A stretch of DNA of 64,000 nucleotides, from positions 1 to 64,000 of the forward strand of contig NZ_PTLZ01000001.1 in assembly GCF_003293745.1 (NCBI RefSeq), written 5' to 3'. A program made the position numbers and the translations under genes. Positions 23,933 to 34,842 of this stretch are shown piece by piece. Numbering within the stretch: the stretch's first letter is position 1; every line of letters begins with the position of its first letter. The stretch comes from Herminiimonas fonticola. Lineage in GTDB: Bacteria; Pseudomonadota; Gammaproteobacteria; Burkholderiales; Burkholderiaceae_D. The notes under the pieces were generated by a model, which worked only from the letters and a program-made list of their open reading frames with translations, ran no database searches and had not been told where the DNA came from.

Positions 23933-25906
23933 TTATGACAAGGATGCATCCGGCCAACCTGAAGCGGTATAGACAGCGGCCACTGCAGCAGGCATCGGCG
24001 CTTCAATCGCAGCACAAATCGCACGCAACAAATCGGCCAGCGGTAGTGGCAAGGGCGATTGCTCGCCGGCGATCGCCAGCAAGGATTTGATCAATGCCGG
24101 ATTAGCCAAAGGCGCCAACTGATTGGCTTTATCCAATGCGGTCTTTATCCTGCCGTAACTTAATGCGGCGATTTCGATTAAATCCGTTTTCACCAAAAAG
24201 AGAGCCGGAGAGAAATCTGCCGCGCGTATGAACAATGACTGCGCAGACTGCTGCAACAGTGGTGCGGCCACATGCGCCACTAGAGAAAACAAGACATGGC
24301 ATTCCGGCTTCAACTCAGTCACTGCAGAATATTTAACGCGTACCGCACGGTTTGCCTGCACAGCAAGGCGACGCACCAGTACCGTTTGCAAAACGAATTC
24401 ATTCAGACTCACACGCTGATCGCTGGCGATCATTCGCTGGACCTGGGCCAGCATCGCATCCCGAGCCGTAATCGGTAATTGCCGCAACGCCGGCATCATC
24501 AAATCAAGCAGGGGTAGGCGTGCATCGGCGGGCAAGCGCGCGATCGCTGCAGCAAATTGTGCAACTTTTGCTGCTTGCTGCGGCAGATATTCAGACAAGC
24601 ATTGCCGCTGCGGACTTTGTTCCCGCTCAGGACCAAGCAATAAGGCGTAAACCAGTAAAGGCGCAGCGTAAGGATCATGCACTGCCTGATCTATCTCCGG
24701 ACACAATCTGATTTTAGCGAGTGCGCCGCCGTAAGCTTGTGCGGCCGTCGCGGCAATTGCATCAGTGCTTGCAAGCAGGTCTGATTTCATCTCGGCCAAC
24801 GAACTGGCGGCATAAGCAATGTCCGGCAAAGAACCAGTCGGCACAGGGAAGACGACATCTTCCGCCGGCATTTCCTGTGCATCCAGCAAAGCAACATCAC
24901 GGCCATAAATACGCCGCAGGCGTTCACGCAATGGTGGATGCGTTGCAAAGAGGCCCGCCATTAAATTAGGTCGCACCGCACTTAAAAACAAATGAGAAAG
25001 CTGCTCTGCATTTCGATGCTCGATGTAGGCACCCGAAAAACTTTTGCGACTCAGCCCGCCTATCTTGCGCAAGGCATTACCGAGGCCATCCGGATTTCGC
25101 GTGAATTGAACTGCACTGGCATCGGCGAGAAATTCTCGCTGGCGTGAAACGGCGGATTTGATTAAACGACCGAAAAAAAGTCCTATATATCCAATTACAA
25201 AAAACGTGACGCCAAACGCAAGCGCCGCTATGTGAAACACAGTAATTTTTCTGACCGTAACGCTGTCATCAGAGCTGTACAAGACAAATTCCATGGTCTT
25301 CCGGCCAAAATCACCAACCATCTCTATACCGAATAACACTCCGAGCAACTTGAGATTCAGGCGCATGTCGCCATTCAGGATATGGCTGAATTCATGGCCG
25401 ACCACGCCTTGCAATTCATCCCGCGTAAGACGTGTCAATGTGCCGCGTGTGACCGCAACTACCGCTTCATTCGGGTTGTATCCTGCGGCGAATGCATTGA
25501 TCGATTCTTCCTTGTCCAGCAGATAAACCCTGGGACAGGCAATGCCGGATGCAAGTGCCATTTCTTCCACGACGTTGAGAAGACGTCGTTCATGTATGTC
25601 ACTCGTATTGAGTGCAACCATGCGACCGCCAGCCATGCGTGCCACGGCATCGCCGCCATCACGGAGATTGAACGTCTCAATCAAGGTTCCACCGCAAATC
25701 AGAATGACGGTGACAACGGTATTGGTAAGAAAAAATCCGTGAGGGTAGTGATGCGCACCTGACCAGGGCTGGCCCTGTATCAGTATCCACAGCAATGCCA
25801 TGACAAAATTGACTGCGAGCACAATCGCCAGCACCGCGAGCGCGAACAGCCGCACCAGCATTCTGGTCTGCCGTCTTGCATGCTCCTGCTGTTCGAAGAA
25901 ATTCAT
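23933..25906 (-). CDS. M48 metalloprotease, HtpX-like core with long C-terminal extension
   Basis: 657 residues. Two N-terminal membrane helices (about 20-45 and 55-75) precede the M48 core: IACPRVYLLDKEESINAFAAG, the zinc motif GVVGHEFSHILNGDMRLN (near residue 170), two more helices, and the third ligand in REFLADASAVQFTRNPDGLGNAL. HtpX itself stops near 290 residues. Here about 320 further residues follow, mostly helical and Ala/Leu-rich, with no motif I know. I use the ATG at 25906 (MNFFEQQEHARRQ), not the upstream GTG. It lies just downstream of lemA; the lemA-M48 pair is recurrent in proteobacteria. Likely inner-membrane protein quality control; substrates unknown. Confidence 0.88.
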   Translation of the reverse strand: MNFFEQQEHARRQTRMLVRLFALAVLAIVLAVNFVMALLWILIQGQPWSGAHHYPHGFFLTNTVVTVILICGGTLIETFNLRDGGDAVARMAGGRMVALNTSDIHERRLLNVVEEMALASGIACPRVYLLDKEESINAFAAGYNPNEAVVAVTRGTLTRLTRDELQGVVGHEFSHILNGDMRLNLKLLGVLFGIEMVGDFGRKTMEFVLYSSDDSVTVRKITVFHIAALAFGVTFFVIGYIGLFFGRLIKSAVSRQREFLADASAVQFTRNPDGLGNALRKIGGLSRKSFSGAYIEHRNAEQLSHLFLSAVRPNLMAGLFATHPPLRERLRRIYGRDVALLDAQEMPAEDVVFPVPTGSLPDIAYAASSLAEMKSDLLASTDAIAATAAQAYGGALAKIRLCPEIDQAVHDPYAAPLLVYALLLGPEREQSPQRQCLSEYLPQQAAKVAQFAAAIARLPADARLPLLDLMMPALRQLPITARDAMLAQVQRMIASDQRVSLNEFVLQTVLVRRLAVQANRAVRVKYSAVTELKPECHVLFSLVAHVAAPLLQQSAQSLFIRAADFSPALFLVKTDLIEIAALSYGRIKTALDKANQLAPLANPALIKSLLAIAGEQSPLPLPLADLLRAICAAIEAPMPAAVAAVYTASGWPDASLS

Positions 25907-26010
25907 TGCGCCGTGCGGGATTCTAGTGCGCACGCATTACGCACAACCACAAAGATCAAGCGCATACGACTCACGCTTTCCGACGGCGGCAAGCTTGATG
26001 TGTTCAACAA

Positions 26011-26601
26011 TCAGAACACGACTTTGATCGCCTTGCGTTCTTCCGGCGTTTCTGTAGCCTCCAGCAATTCTGCCGCTTTGAAACCGAAGGAATTGGCAAT
26101 TACCGAACCGGGAAACTGCTGGATCGCAACGTTGTATGACATCACGCTATCGTTGTAACCCTGACGCGCAAAGGAGATGCGATTTTCTGTGCTGCTGAGT
26201 TCTTCGCTCAACTGCATCATGGTTTGATTTGCCTTCAGGTCGGGATAAGCTTCCGACAAGGCGAAGAGTTTGCCCAGTGATGCACTCAGTGCGTCGTCAG
26301 CGGCGACCATCTGCTTGAATGCGCTTGCATCTGCAAGATGACCCGAGACTTTATTGTTCGCATCGACTGCATGATTGCGTGCCGAAATGACCGCTTCCAA
26401 TGTCTCGCGTTCGTGCGCCATATAGGCTTTGGCGGTTTCGACCAGATTTGGAATCAGATCGTAGCGACGCTTGAGTTGCACGTCGATTTGAGAAAACGCG
26501 TTCTCGAAGTAATTGCGCAAGGCGATGATGCGGTTGTATACGCCTACGCCCCAGAATACGACGACTGCGATGATGGCCAGTAAAACGAGCACTGCTGTCA
26601 T
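26011..26601 (-). CDS. lemA: LemA family protein
   Basis: 196 residues. One N-terminal membrane helix (about 2-20) precedes the LemA helical domain: YNRIIALRNYFENAFSQIDVQLKRRYDLIPNLVETAKAYMAHERE (about 22-68), then the C-terminal helices ending ESAE-like FGFKAAELLEATETPEERKAIKVVF. The chosen ATG has a GGGAGCA ribosome site; an in-frame TTG lies four codons earlier. The short N-terminal stretch outside and the long helical part inside is the family's usual topology. Function is unknown for the family; it often travels with M48 or TPM proteins, as here. A terminator separates it from dolP. Confidence 0.92.
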   Translation of the reverse strand: MTAVLVLLAIIAVVVFWGVGVYNRIIALRNYFENAFSQIDVQLKRRYDLIPNLVETAKAYMAHERETLEAVISARNHAVDANNKVSGHLADASAFKQMVAADDALSASLGKLFALSEAYPDLKANQTMMQLSEELSSTENRISFARQGYNDSVMSYNVAIQQFPGSVIANSFGFKAAELLEATETPEERKAIKVVF

Positions 26602-26615
26602 GGTTGCTCCCAATG

Positions 26616-26645
26616 AAAAAGCCGCACGACAAACTGTCGCGCGGC
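26616..26645 (-). terminator. Rho-independent terminator between dolP and lemA
   Basis: On the minus strand GCCGCGCGACA / TGTCGTGCGGC (26635-26645, 26621-26631) forms an 11-position stem with one mismatch and a 3-base loop, followed by five T (26616-26620). It ends the dolP transcript. The lemA ribosome site begins immediately after, so lemA must rely on readthrough or on a promoter inside this 98-base gap. Confidence 0.8.
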
Positions 26646-26699
26646 CTCAATATATCACTCCAAAACTGCCGCTTGTTAAACGGCAATATTATTTAATCG

Positions 26700-28384
<1,685 letters not shown>

Positions 28385-28391
28385 CAGCGTA

Positions 28392-29681
28392 TCAGGGCGT
28401 TTCCAGCGGTTGCACGTTGCCGTCGCGATATATCGCCGGTTGCATGACACGATCAAAATGCGGCGCGCCCTGACCGAAACGAATTGCCAGTTTGCCGGTC
28501 ACGCCATCCAGATTGAATTCGTTTTGCTTGAGCGCGATATTGTGTGCGACGCGATAGGCATCGATGCCGAGCGCATACAAACGTTCGATATCCGGACTGA
28601 TGCGTTGTTCGCCGCTTTTCGCCAGATGCGGATAAGCCATTACGGCCGCATGATCCGATTGCAATTGCCACGGCATGTCGAGCAGACGCACACCTTCCAG
28701 ATCCAGCAACTTATCGGCACCCGCCCAATCGGCCAGTGCCAGAGGATTCAATTGCGAAGTACCGACCAAAGGCACATCACCACCAATAGCCAGCCGTAGT
28801 TGTATGGTTTGTGCAGCATCGAGTGCAACAAAAATCAGGGCCGGCTTTTCAGCCTGCATGCGTTTTTTCAATTGCACCAGTGCAGCCGCGTTAATAAAAC
28901 CGCTGCTCATGCCAAGCTCCATCGTTTCTGATGTCAAGCCGAGATGTCGCCATTCCGTCGCAAATGCTTTAACAGCACGACGCTGCCACGATGCATTCGT
29001 GGAAATCGCAAATGCCTTAAGCCCGGTCTTGCGCGCACCCAGCCAATCGGCGACCTGACGCGCCTCATCTTCTATCGACAAACCCATCACCAGCATATTC
29101 GTCGGCACGCGCATATCAGCGCCATCTGCCGCATCCAGTTGGGCCAATGCAATCGTCGGCTTGGTGACATTGCCGTTTTGCGCAATCGCGGTAGCACCGC
29201 TACGCGTCAGCGGCCCGACCACAATGTCATTGCGCATCGCGGCATCCAGATACGCGGACAGCACGTCTTGTGCTGAATCGCCGGTTTCCACCAGATTGAC
29301 GGTAATGTTGGCCGGCTCATATTGGTAAGCTGCCATGAAACCGGAGCGAACTGCGTCAGCTACTTGCGCCAGCGATTCCGAACGACGCGGCAACAACAGT
29401 GCAATCCGCACAGGCTGTAGACGGGTAACAACGACCGGCATTTCCACCGCCTCGAGAATCGGGCCGTTATTCAAATCATCATTTTCATCGCGCGGCAAAG
29501 CCAGATCGGTTTGAGCGAGTTGCAGCTTATCGAGTACCGAGCGCTGGGTCTGAATGCCGGGTAGACTGCTGGCAGCGCTGACAGCACCGCCGATAACAGC
29601 AGTTGTATTTGCCTGTACAGGCGCGCACAATCCGCTGATGGCCGCAGCCAGCACAAACATTCTCGCTAAATTTCCCAACAT
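28392..29681 (-). CDS. lpoA: LpoA-type penicillin-binding protein activator
   Basis: 429 residues. In E. coli LpoA is an outer-membrane lipoprotein that activates PBP1A. Here the N-terminus is a signal peptide MLGNLARMFVLAAAISGLCAPVQA; the LC pair does not form a proper lipobox (Leu precedes Cys), so lipidation is doubtful and cleavage after VQA is likelier. The mature part is the periplasmic-binding-protein-like C-terminal domain (VRIALLLPRRSESLAQVADAVRSGFMAAY through IERLYALGIDAYR). The N-terminal TPR domain of the 678-residue E. coli protein is missing. Start chosen at the ATG with GGGAGAA upstream. Divergent from rsmI, with only 12 bases between the start codons. Confidence 0.85.
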   Translation of the reverse strand: MLGNLARMFVLAAAISGLCAPVQANTTAVIGGAVSAASSLPGIQTQRSVLDKLQLAQTDLALPRDENDDLNNGPILEAVEMPVVVTRLQPVRIALLLPRRSESLAQVADAVRSGFMAAYQYEPANITVNLVETGDSAQDVLSAYLDAAMRNDIVVGPLTRSGATAIAQNGNVTKPTIALAQLDAADGADMRVPTNMLVMGLSIEDEARQVADWLGARKTGLKAFAISTNASWQRRAVKAFATEWRHLGLTSETMELGMSSGFINAAALVQLKKRMQAEKPALIFVALDAAQTIQLRLAIGGDVPLVGTSQLNPLALADWAGADKLLDLEGVRLLDMPWQLQSDHAAVMAYPHLAKSGEQRISPDIERLYALGIDAYRVAHNIALKQNEFNLDGVTGKLAIRFGQGAPHFDRVMQPAIYRDGNVQPLETP

Positions 29682-29693
29682 CCGATTCTCCCA

Positions 29694-30659
29694 ATGACCG
29701 AACCAATCGACAGCGCATCCACGACCTTGCCGCTTATGCAAGACACCCTGCATGATGCATTACCGAATTTATTGCATGAAGTATTACGCGACGTCGAGCG
29801 GCAAATCTATCCTTCGGCGACATTATATGTGGTGGCTACACCGATCGGGAATGCAGGTGACATATCGTTGCGCGCTTTGCACACTTTATCGATAGTCGAT
29901 GCCGTTGCTTGCGAAGACACGCGGAATACCGGTCACCTTTTGACCCGCTACGGCTTGTCAAAAAAACTCATCGCGGCACATCAGCACAATGAGCGTGAAG
30001 TGGCAGAAACGTTGATCCGTCGTTTGCAGGCTGGCGAACGCATTGCACTGGTATCCGATGCTGGTACGCCTGCAGTCTCCGACCCGGGCGCGCGCATAGT
30101 CGATGCGGTGCGTAATGCCGGTTTGCGCGTGGCGCCCTTGCCGGGCGCATCTGCTGCCGTGGCCGCATTGTCGGCCAGCGGCTTGCTGAATGATCAATTT
30201 TATTTTGTCGGCTTTTTGCCTGCCAAAGCCAAACAGCGCGAAACATTTTTATTCAAGCTGAAGAGCGTCACGGCAACCATGGTGTTTTACGAAGCACCGC
30301 ATCGCATAGTCGAAACCGTGGAAGCATTGACCAGCACGTTCGAGGCTACGCGTCATGTCGTATTCGCACGAGAATTAACCAAGATGTTTGAAGAAATCCA
30401 TCGCTGCACATTGGCCGAAGCCAATGCATGGATCAATGCGGAAGCCAATCGGCAAAAAGGCGAGTTTGTCGTACTGCTGGAAGGCGCACCTGCCGCTGGT
30501 GACCAGGACGAGATCGAGGCCGAGCGTATTCTGAAAATCCTGTTGCAGGAGTGTTCAGTAAAACAGGCTGCGACACTCGCCGCGCATATCACCGGACAAA
30601 AGAAAAATGCCTTGTATGATCGTGCTTTGCAAATGAAAGCCGACAGCGAATCTCACTAA
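29694..30659 (+). CDS. rsmI: 16S rRNA C1402 ribose 2'-O-methyltransferase
   Basis: Methylates the ribose of C1402 in the decoding centre together with RsmH. 321 residues. The tetrapyrrole-methylase fold is clear: TLYVVATPIGNAGDISLRAL, VACEDTRNTGHLLTRYG, RIALVSDAGTPAVSDPG and PLPGASAAVAALSASGL. About 42 residues precede the usual start of the fold; they may be real or the start may be the internal ATG at 29736. It is divergent from lpoA and meets rlpA tail to tail, 2 bases apart, without a terminator. Confidence 0.94.
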   Translation: MTEPIDSASTTLPLMQDTLHDALPNLLHEVLRDVERQIYPSATLYVVATPIGNAGDISLRALHTLSIVDAVACEDTRNTGHLLTRYGLSKKLIAAHQHNEREVAETLIRRLQAGERIALVSDAGTPAVSDPGARIVDAVRNAGLRVAPLPGASAAVAALSASGLLNDQFYFVGFLPAKAKQRETFLFKLKSVTATMVFYEAPHRIVETVEALTSTFEATRHVVFARELTKMFEEIHRCTLAEANAWINAEANRQKGEFVVLLEGAPAAGDQDEIEAERILKILLQECSVKQAATLAAHITGQKKNALYDRALQMKADSESH

Positions 30660-30661
30660 AA

Positions 30662-31684
30662 TTAACGCTGCACCACAAACGGTTTGGCGCCCGCCATACC
30701 GTGCACTTGCGCAGCCGCAGCAGCAGCCGCTTCACGGGTAGCGAACGGACCGCTGTACAAACGGAATAAATTATTCGACGGTTCGACAGTCAATTGCGGC
30801 AGGACGCCGCCTGCATCTTGTACCAAACGCGTGCGTACACTTTCCGCATTGACGGCTTGCGAATACGCACCGAATTGCAGGTAAAAACCACTCGCTACTG
30901 GCGTTGCAGCAGAGCTGGACGAGGTACTCCCATTCGAAACAAATGTAACCGGCTGTATCGCCGCTGGCGCCAACTGCGTGGATTCGGTCATCGGCATCGC
31001 AACTACCTCCATCGCCACGGTAGATGTAGATGCATTCCCTTTGTTCGCCAGGATCTGCTCTATATCAGCCGGCAACAATCGTTCAACTTGCAGATCTGCA
31101 CTGCCATGCCCGATATAACCCAGTTTCAACGCTGCGGTGTACGACAGATCGATCACGCGACTCGAATGGAAAGGCCCGCGATCATTGACGCGCACGATTA
31201 CTTGTTTGCCGTTGCTTAAATTAGTCACGCGTGCGTACGAAGGTATCGGCAAGGTCGGATGCGCGGCCGACATTTTGTACATATCGTAGAGTTCGCCGGA
31301 TGAGGTTTTCTGACCGTGGAATTTTTTGCCATACCAGCTGCCGCGTCCTTTCTGTTTGAAGGGTCGCGCATCGGTAATCGGCACATACTGCTTGCCGAAT
31401 ACAACGTAGGGTTTATTGCCACTTTTTGAATACGGCTCGATGCGCGGCTCTGCATCCGGCGTATCCAGCAAACCTTCCGGCGTCACATCGCCCGGACCAT
31501 CATCCTTGTAGTAACCGCCGCGACCGGAACCGGCAGGCGGCAGATTTGGATGTGCTGCGCTGCCCGAACGTGCCGCAGGCGACTTGCCGGATGAAGAAGT
31601 GTCGAGCGGTACGCTGCTGCAGGCGGCCAGTGCCAGAATCGGCAGCAAGACCAGAATGCGCGATGTTGAAAAATTCCATTGCAT
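30662..31684 (-). CDS. rlpA: RlpA septal lytic transglycosylase with SPOR domain
   Basis: 340 residues. Lipoprotein signal with lipobox LALAAC (Cys near residue 22). The double-psi beta-barrel domain lies at about 115-205 (GRGSWYGKKFHGQKTSSGELYDMYKMSAAH with the catalytic Glu in SGE, and VRVNDRGPFHSSRVIDLSYTAA with the Asp). A Ser/Ala-rich linker leads to the C-terminal SPOR domain (about 265-340: GFYLQFGAYSQAVNAESVRTRL), which binds denuded glycan at septa. Last gene of the mreBCD-mrdA-rodA-rlpA run, 53 bases after rodA. In Pseudomonas RlpA cleaves naked glycans; the same role is inferred. Confidence 0.93.
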   Translation of the reverse strand: MQWNFSTSRILVLLPILALAACSSVPLDTSSSGKSPAARSGSAAHPNLPPAGSGRGGYYKDDGPGDVTPEGLLDTPDAEPRIEPYSKSGNKPYVVFGKQYVPITDARPFKQKGRGSWYGKKFHGQKTSSGELYDMYKMSAAHPTLPIPSYARVTNLSNGKQVIVRVNDRGPFHSSRVIDLSYTAALKLGYIGHGSADLQVERLLPADIEQILANKGNASTSTVAMEVVAMPMTESTQLAPAAIQPVTFVSNGSTSSSSAATPVASGFYLQFGAYSQAVNAESVRTRLVQDAGGVLPQLTVEPSNNLFRLYSGPFATREAAAAAAAQVHGMAGAKPFVVQR

Positions 31685-31737
31685 TGCTTGCTCCTAATGA
31701 AGGTTGCCTGCCCATCACAAGCAGTGAAGCGGCGAAA

Positions 31738-32841
31738 TCAGCTTTGCATCAATTTTCTATGGCGCTGTATGCTCATCAAAATACCCACGCCCAAACCGAG
31801 CGTGACGAATGCAGTGCCGCCATAACTGACGAATGGCAAAGGCACGCCGACCACCGGCAGAATGCCGCTGACCATTCCCATGTTCACGAATGCGTATGTG
31901 AAGAAAATCATCGTGATCGCGCCGGCCAATAGACGGCTGAACAATGTCGGTGCATTGGCCGCGATGATCATGCTGCGTCCGATCAGGAGCAAATACAGCA
32001 ATAACAAAATGCTGTTGCCGATCAAGCCAAATTCTTCCGAGAATACCGCAAAGATAAAATCGGTAGTGCGTTCGGGAATGAATTCCAGATGTGCCTGGGT
32101 GCCATTCAACCATCCTTTGCCGGTGATGCCACCGGAACCGATCGCAATCGTCGACTGGATAATATGGAAGCCCTTGCCTAGCGGATCTGTGGTTGGGTCA
32201 ATCAAGGTCAACACCCTGCCTCTTTGATAGTCATGCATCATCGACCATACAACCGGCAGGCTGGCCAGCATGGTTATCACGGCCGCCACAATGACTTTCC
32301 ATGACAGGCCGGCAAAGAAGATCACATAAAACCCGGCCGCCAATACCAGCAATGAAGTACCCAGATCCGGCTGACGCATGATCAGACCTACAGGCGCAAC
32401 CAGCAACAAGCCAGCAACCAGAAACTCACGCCAGCGCGTCATGCCTTCACGTTTTTGAAAAAACCACGCCAGCATCATCGGCATTGCGATCTTCATGATT
32501 TCGGACGGCTGAATAATCATGCCGACATTGATCCAGCGTCTTGCGCCATTCCTGATCAAGCCAAACATCGCCACGCCGACCAGCAAGCTCACGCCAACGA
32601 TGTACAGCGGCACCGCAAAGCGCATCAACGTCTGCGGCGGAATCATTGCAGCAATCCACATCACCATGAAGGCGATCATGATGTTGCGAATATGATCTTC
32701 AACCCGGCCAGGAAAATCGATGCCGGCAGAATAAAGTGTCACCGTTCCGAGCGCCAGAATCAAACCGACAATCAGGATCAAGGGGCCATCGAATACCTGC
32801 ACGTAAGGCTGCAAGATTTGCCATGGAGAACGCTTGTTCAT
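31738..32841 (-). CDS. rodA: rod-shape SEDS glycosyltransferase RodA
   Basis: 367 residues, about ten membrane helices. SEDS landmarks: RRWINVGMIIQPSEIMKIAMPMMLAWF, LIMRQPDLGTSLLVLAAG, the long periplasmic loop with the WLNGTQAHLEFIPERTTDFIFAVFSEEFG signature, and GVPLPFVSYGGTAFVTLGLGVGILMS at the end. RodA polymerises glycan strands for side-wall growth with PBP2. It lies 60 bases after mrdA, its partner gene. FtsW is excluded by the mrdA/mreBCD context. Confidence 0.96.
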   Translation of the reverse strand: MNKRSPWQILQPYVQVFDGPLILIVGLILALGTVTLYSAGIDFPGRVEDHIRNIMIAFMVMWIAAMIPPQTLMRFAVPLYIVGVSLLVGVAMFGLIRNGARRWINVGMIIQPSEIMKIAMPMMLAWFFQKREGMTRWREFLVAGLLLVAPVGLIMRQPDLGTSLLVLAAGFYVIFFAGLSWKVIVAAVITMLASLPVVWSMMHDYQRGRVLTLIDPTTDPLGKGFHIIQSTIAIGSGGITGKGWLNGTQAHLEFIPERTTDFIFAVFSEEFGLIGNSILLLLYLLLIGRSMIIAANAPTLFSRLLAGAITMIFFTYAFVNMGMVSGILPVVGVPLPFVSYGGTAFVTLGLGVGILMSIQRHRKLMQS

Positions 32842-32901
32842 GCACGCTCCAATCGCAACAATGCATACATGTGTAGAAATCGTATCGATGGCGTCATGGA
32901 T

Positions 32902-34809
32902 TTAATCTGTGAGTTCATCTTCTGGAATAGGCGCAACTTTGACTGGTGCCTTCATGTCAGGACGCTTGCCCAGCAAATAAAAATCCATCGCCACCTTGGC
33001 AATCGGCGCAGCAGCAGCGCCCCCGAAACCGCCGTTCTCGACGATGAGGGCGATCGCTATACGTGGATTGTCAGCCGGTGCAAATGCCGTGTACAAAGCG
33101 TGATCGTGGTGTCTGTCCGAGATTTTGCTCGCATCGTATTTCTCACCTTTTTTGATCGCGATCACTTGCGCAGTACCGGTCTTGCCGGCAGACACATACT
33201 CTGCTTTGGAAAACACACGTGCACCGGTACCTTCCTTGTTGACACCGACCAGTGCGCGCTTGATGACATCGATGTTTTCCTGCTTCAAGGGAATGCGATA
33301 ACTTTCTTTCGGCACCGTCAATGTACGTTGACGTGTCACGCCGTTTTCAATTTCCCGCACCAGATGCGGCTTCATGACAATGCCATTATTCGCCAGTGTT
33401 GCGGTCGCATGTGCCATCTGTAACGGTGTAAACGAGTTATAACCTTGACCAATACCGATGGAAATGGTTTCGCCGGCATACCATCTTTTTTGTTCCGGTT
33501 TTTTGTATGCAGCAGCCTTCCATGCGGTGGATGGCAACACGCCGGTGCGTTCAAACTTCAGATCGATACCGGTCTTCTGGCCGAAGCCGAACGGCTTCAT
33601 GAAATCATGTATCGTGTCGACGCCAAGATCGTTGGCCAGCATGTAGTAATAAGTATCGCAAGATTGCACTATCGATTTGTACATATCGACCATGCCATGC
33701 CCGCCTTCTTTATCGTCGCGGAATTTGTGATTACCGAACCAGAAGAAACCCGGATCGGCAATCGCATCCGACGGTTTGCGCCTACCCAACTCCAAAGCGG
33801 CTAATGCCATGAATGGTTTATAAGTCGAACCCGGCGGATAGGCCCCCGACAACGGACGATTCAACAGCGGATGATCCGGCGAATTATTCAACAAGTCCCA
33901 GTTCTGCTGATCGATACCTTCAACAAACAGATTTGGGTCGAAGGTCGGCATCGATACATACGCCAGCACATCGCCGGTCGAAGGTTCGATTGCAATCAAG
34001 GCGCCGCGCCTATCGCCGAAAGCCTGTTCGACCACTTTCTGCAATTCAATATCGATAGATAGAATCAGATTGTCGCCGGGCGTCGCTGCAGTGCGTGACA
34101 AGGTCCGGATTGGGCGTCCACCAGCGGACACTTCCACTTCTTCGTAACCTGTACGTCCGTGCAATTTATCTTCGTAGTTTTTTTCCAGACCTTCTTTGCC
34201 GATGTGTTCGGTGCCACGATAGTTGGTCGCGTCGTCACTAGCGTCGATTTCTTTCGCTTCACGCGTATTGATGCGGCCGATGTAACCGATTACATGCGAG
34301 GCAACCGAGCCGAGTGGATACTGGCGAAACAGGCGCGCCTGAATCTCAACGCCGGGGAAGCGATAACGTTGCGCAGAAAATCGTGCGACTTCTTCATCGG
34401 TCAAGCGCACGCGTATCGGTGAACTGGCCAGATTGCGTGATTCTTCCTGCAGCTTCTTGAAACGCTTGCGATCTTTCGGTTGAATATCGACCAGTGTCGC
34501 CAATTCATCAATCAGCGTTTCAAGATCGCCGTCGATTTTTGAAGGAGTGATTTCCAGCGTATAGGCAGAGTAATTACGCGCCAGCACCACACCGTTTCTA
34601 TCCAGGATCAGACCGCGATTTGGCACGACAGGCACGACGGAAATCCGATTTTCTTCAGCCTGCGCTACATAATCGTTGTGTTTGTATACCTGCAACCAGA
34701 TGAAGCGCGCCAGCAGGCAGCCGAACAAAACAAACACCATCACGCCCGCCACAGACAGGCGCAGGCGGAAGAGATGTAATTCGCGTTCGGTATTTTTTAA
34801 TTCAGTCAT
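32902..34809 (-). CDS. mrdA: penicillin-binding protein 2
   Basis: 635 residues, the class B transpeptidase that cross-links side-wall peptidoglycan. A short cytoplasmic tail and one membrane helix (about 15-35) precede the pedestal domain, then the penicillin-binding domain: SxxK as GSTYK near residue 328 (nucleophile Ser), SxN equivalent in SCDTY, and KTG in SAGKTGTAQVIAIKKG. The C-terminus PEDELTD is polar. mreD ends 33 bases upstream. Only a weak ribosome site is visible. Confidence 0.97.
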   Translation of the reverse strand: MTELKNTERELHLFRLRLSVAGVMVFVLFGCLLARFIWLQVYKHNDYVAQAEENRISVVPVVPNRGLILDRNGVVLARNYSAYTLEITPSKIDGDLETLIDELATLVDIQPKDRKRFKKLQEESRNLASSPIRVRLTDEEVARFSAQRYRFPGVEIQARLFRQYPLGSVASHVIGYIGRINTREAKEIDASDDATNYRGTEHIGKEGLEKNYEDKLHGRTGYEEVEVSAGGRPIRTLSRTAATPGDNLILSIDIELQKVVEQAFGDRRGALIAIEPSTGDVLAYVSMPTFDPNLFVEGIDQQNWDLLNNSPDHPLLNRPLSGAYPPGSTYKPFMALAALELGRRKPSDAIADPGFFWFGNHKFRDDKEGGHGMVDMYKSIVQSCDTYYYMLANDLGVDTIHDFMKPFGFGQKTGIDLKFERTGVLPSTAWKAAAYKKPEQKRWYAGETISIGIGQGYNSFTPLQMAHATATLANNGIVMKPHLVREIENGVTRQRTLTVPKESYRIPLKQENIDVIKRALVGVNKEGTGARVFSKAEYVSAGKTGTAQVIAIKKGEKYDASKISDRHHDHALYTAFAPADNPRIAIALIVENGGFGGAAAAPIAKVAMDFYLLGKRPDMKAPVKVAPIPEDELTD

Positions 34810-34842
34810 TCGGCGTCAATACCGGCTGTCGGTGATGGCACA

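Noticed and set aside
32455-33423. 322-codon plus-strand frame across rodA and mrdA
   Set aside because: It lies opposite two certain genes and has shadow-like composition rich in His, Arg and Cys.
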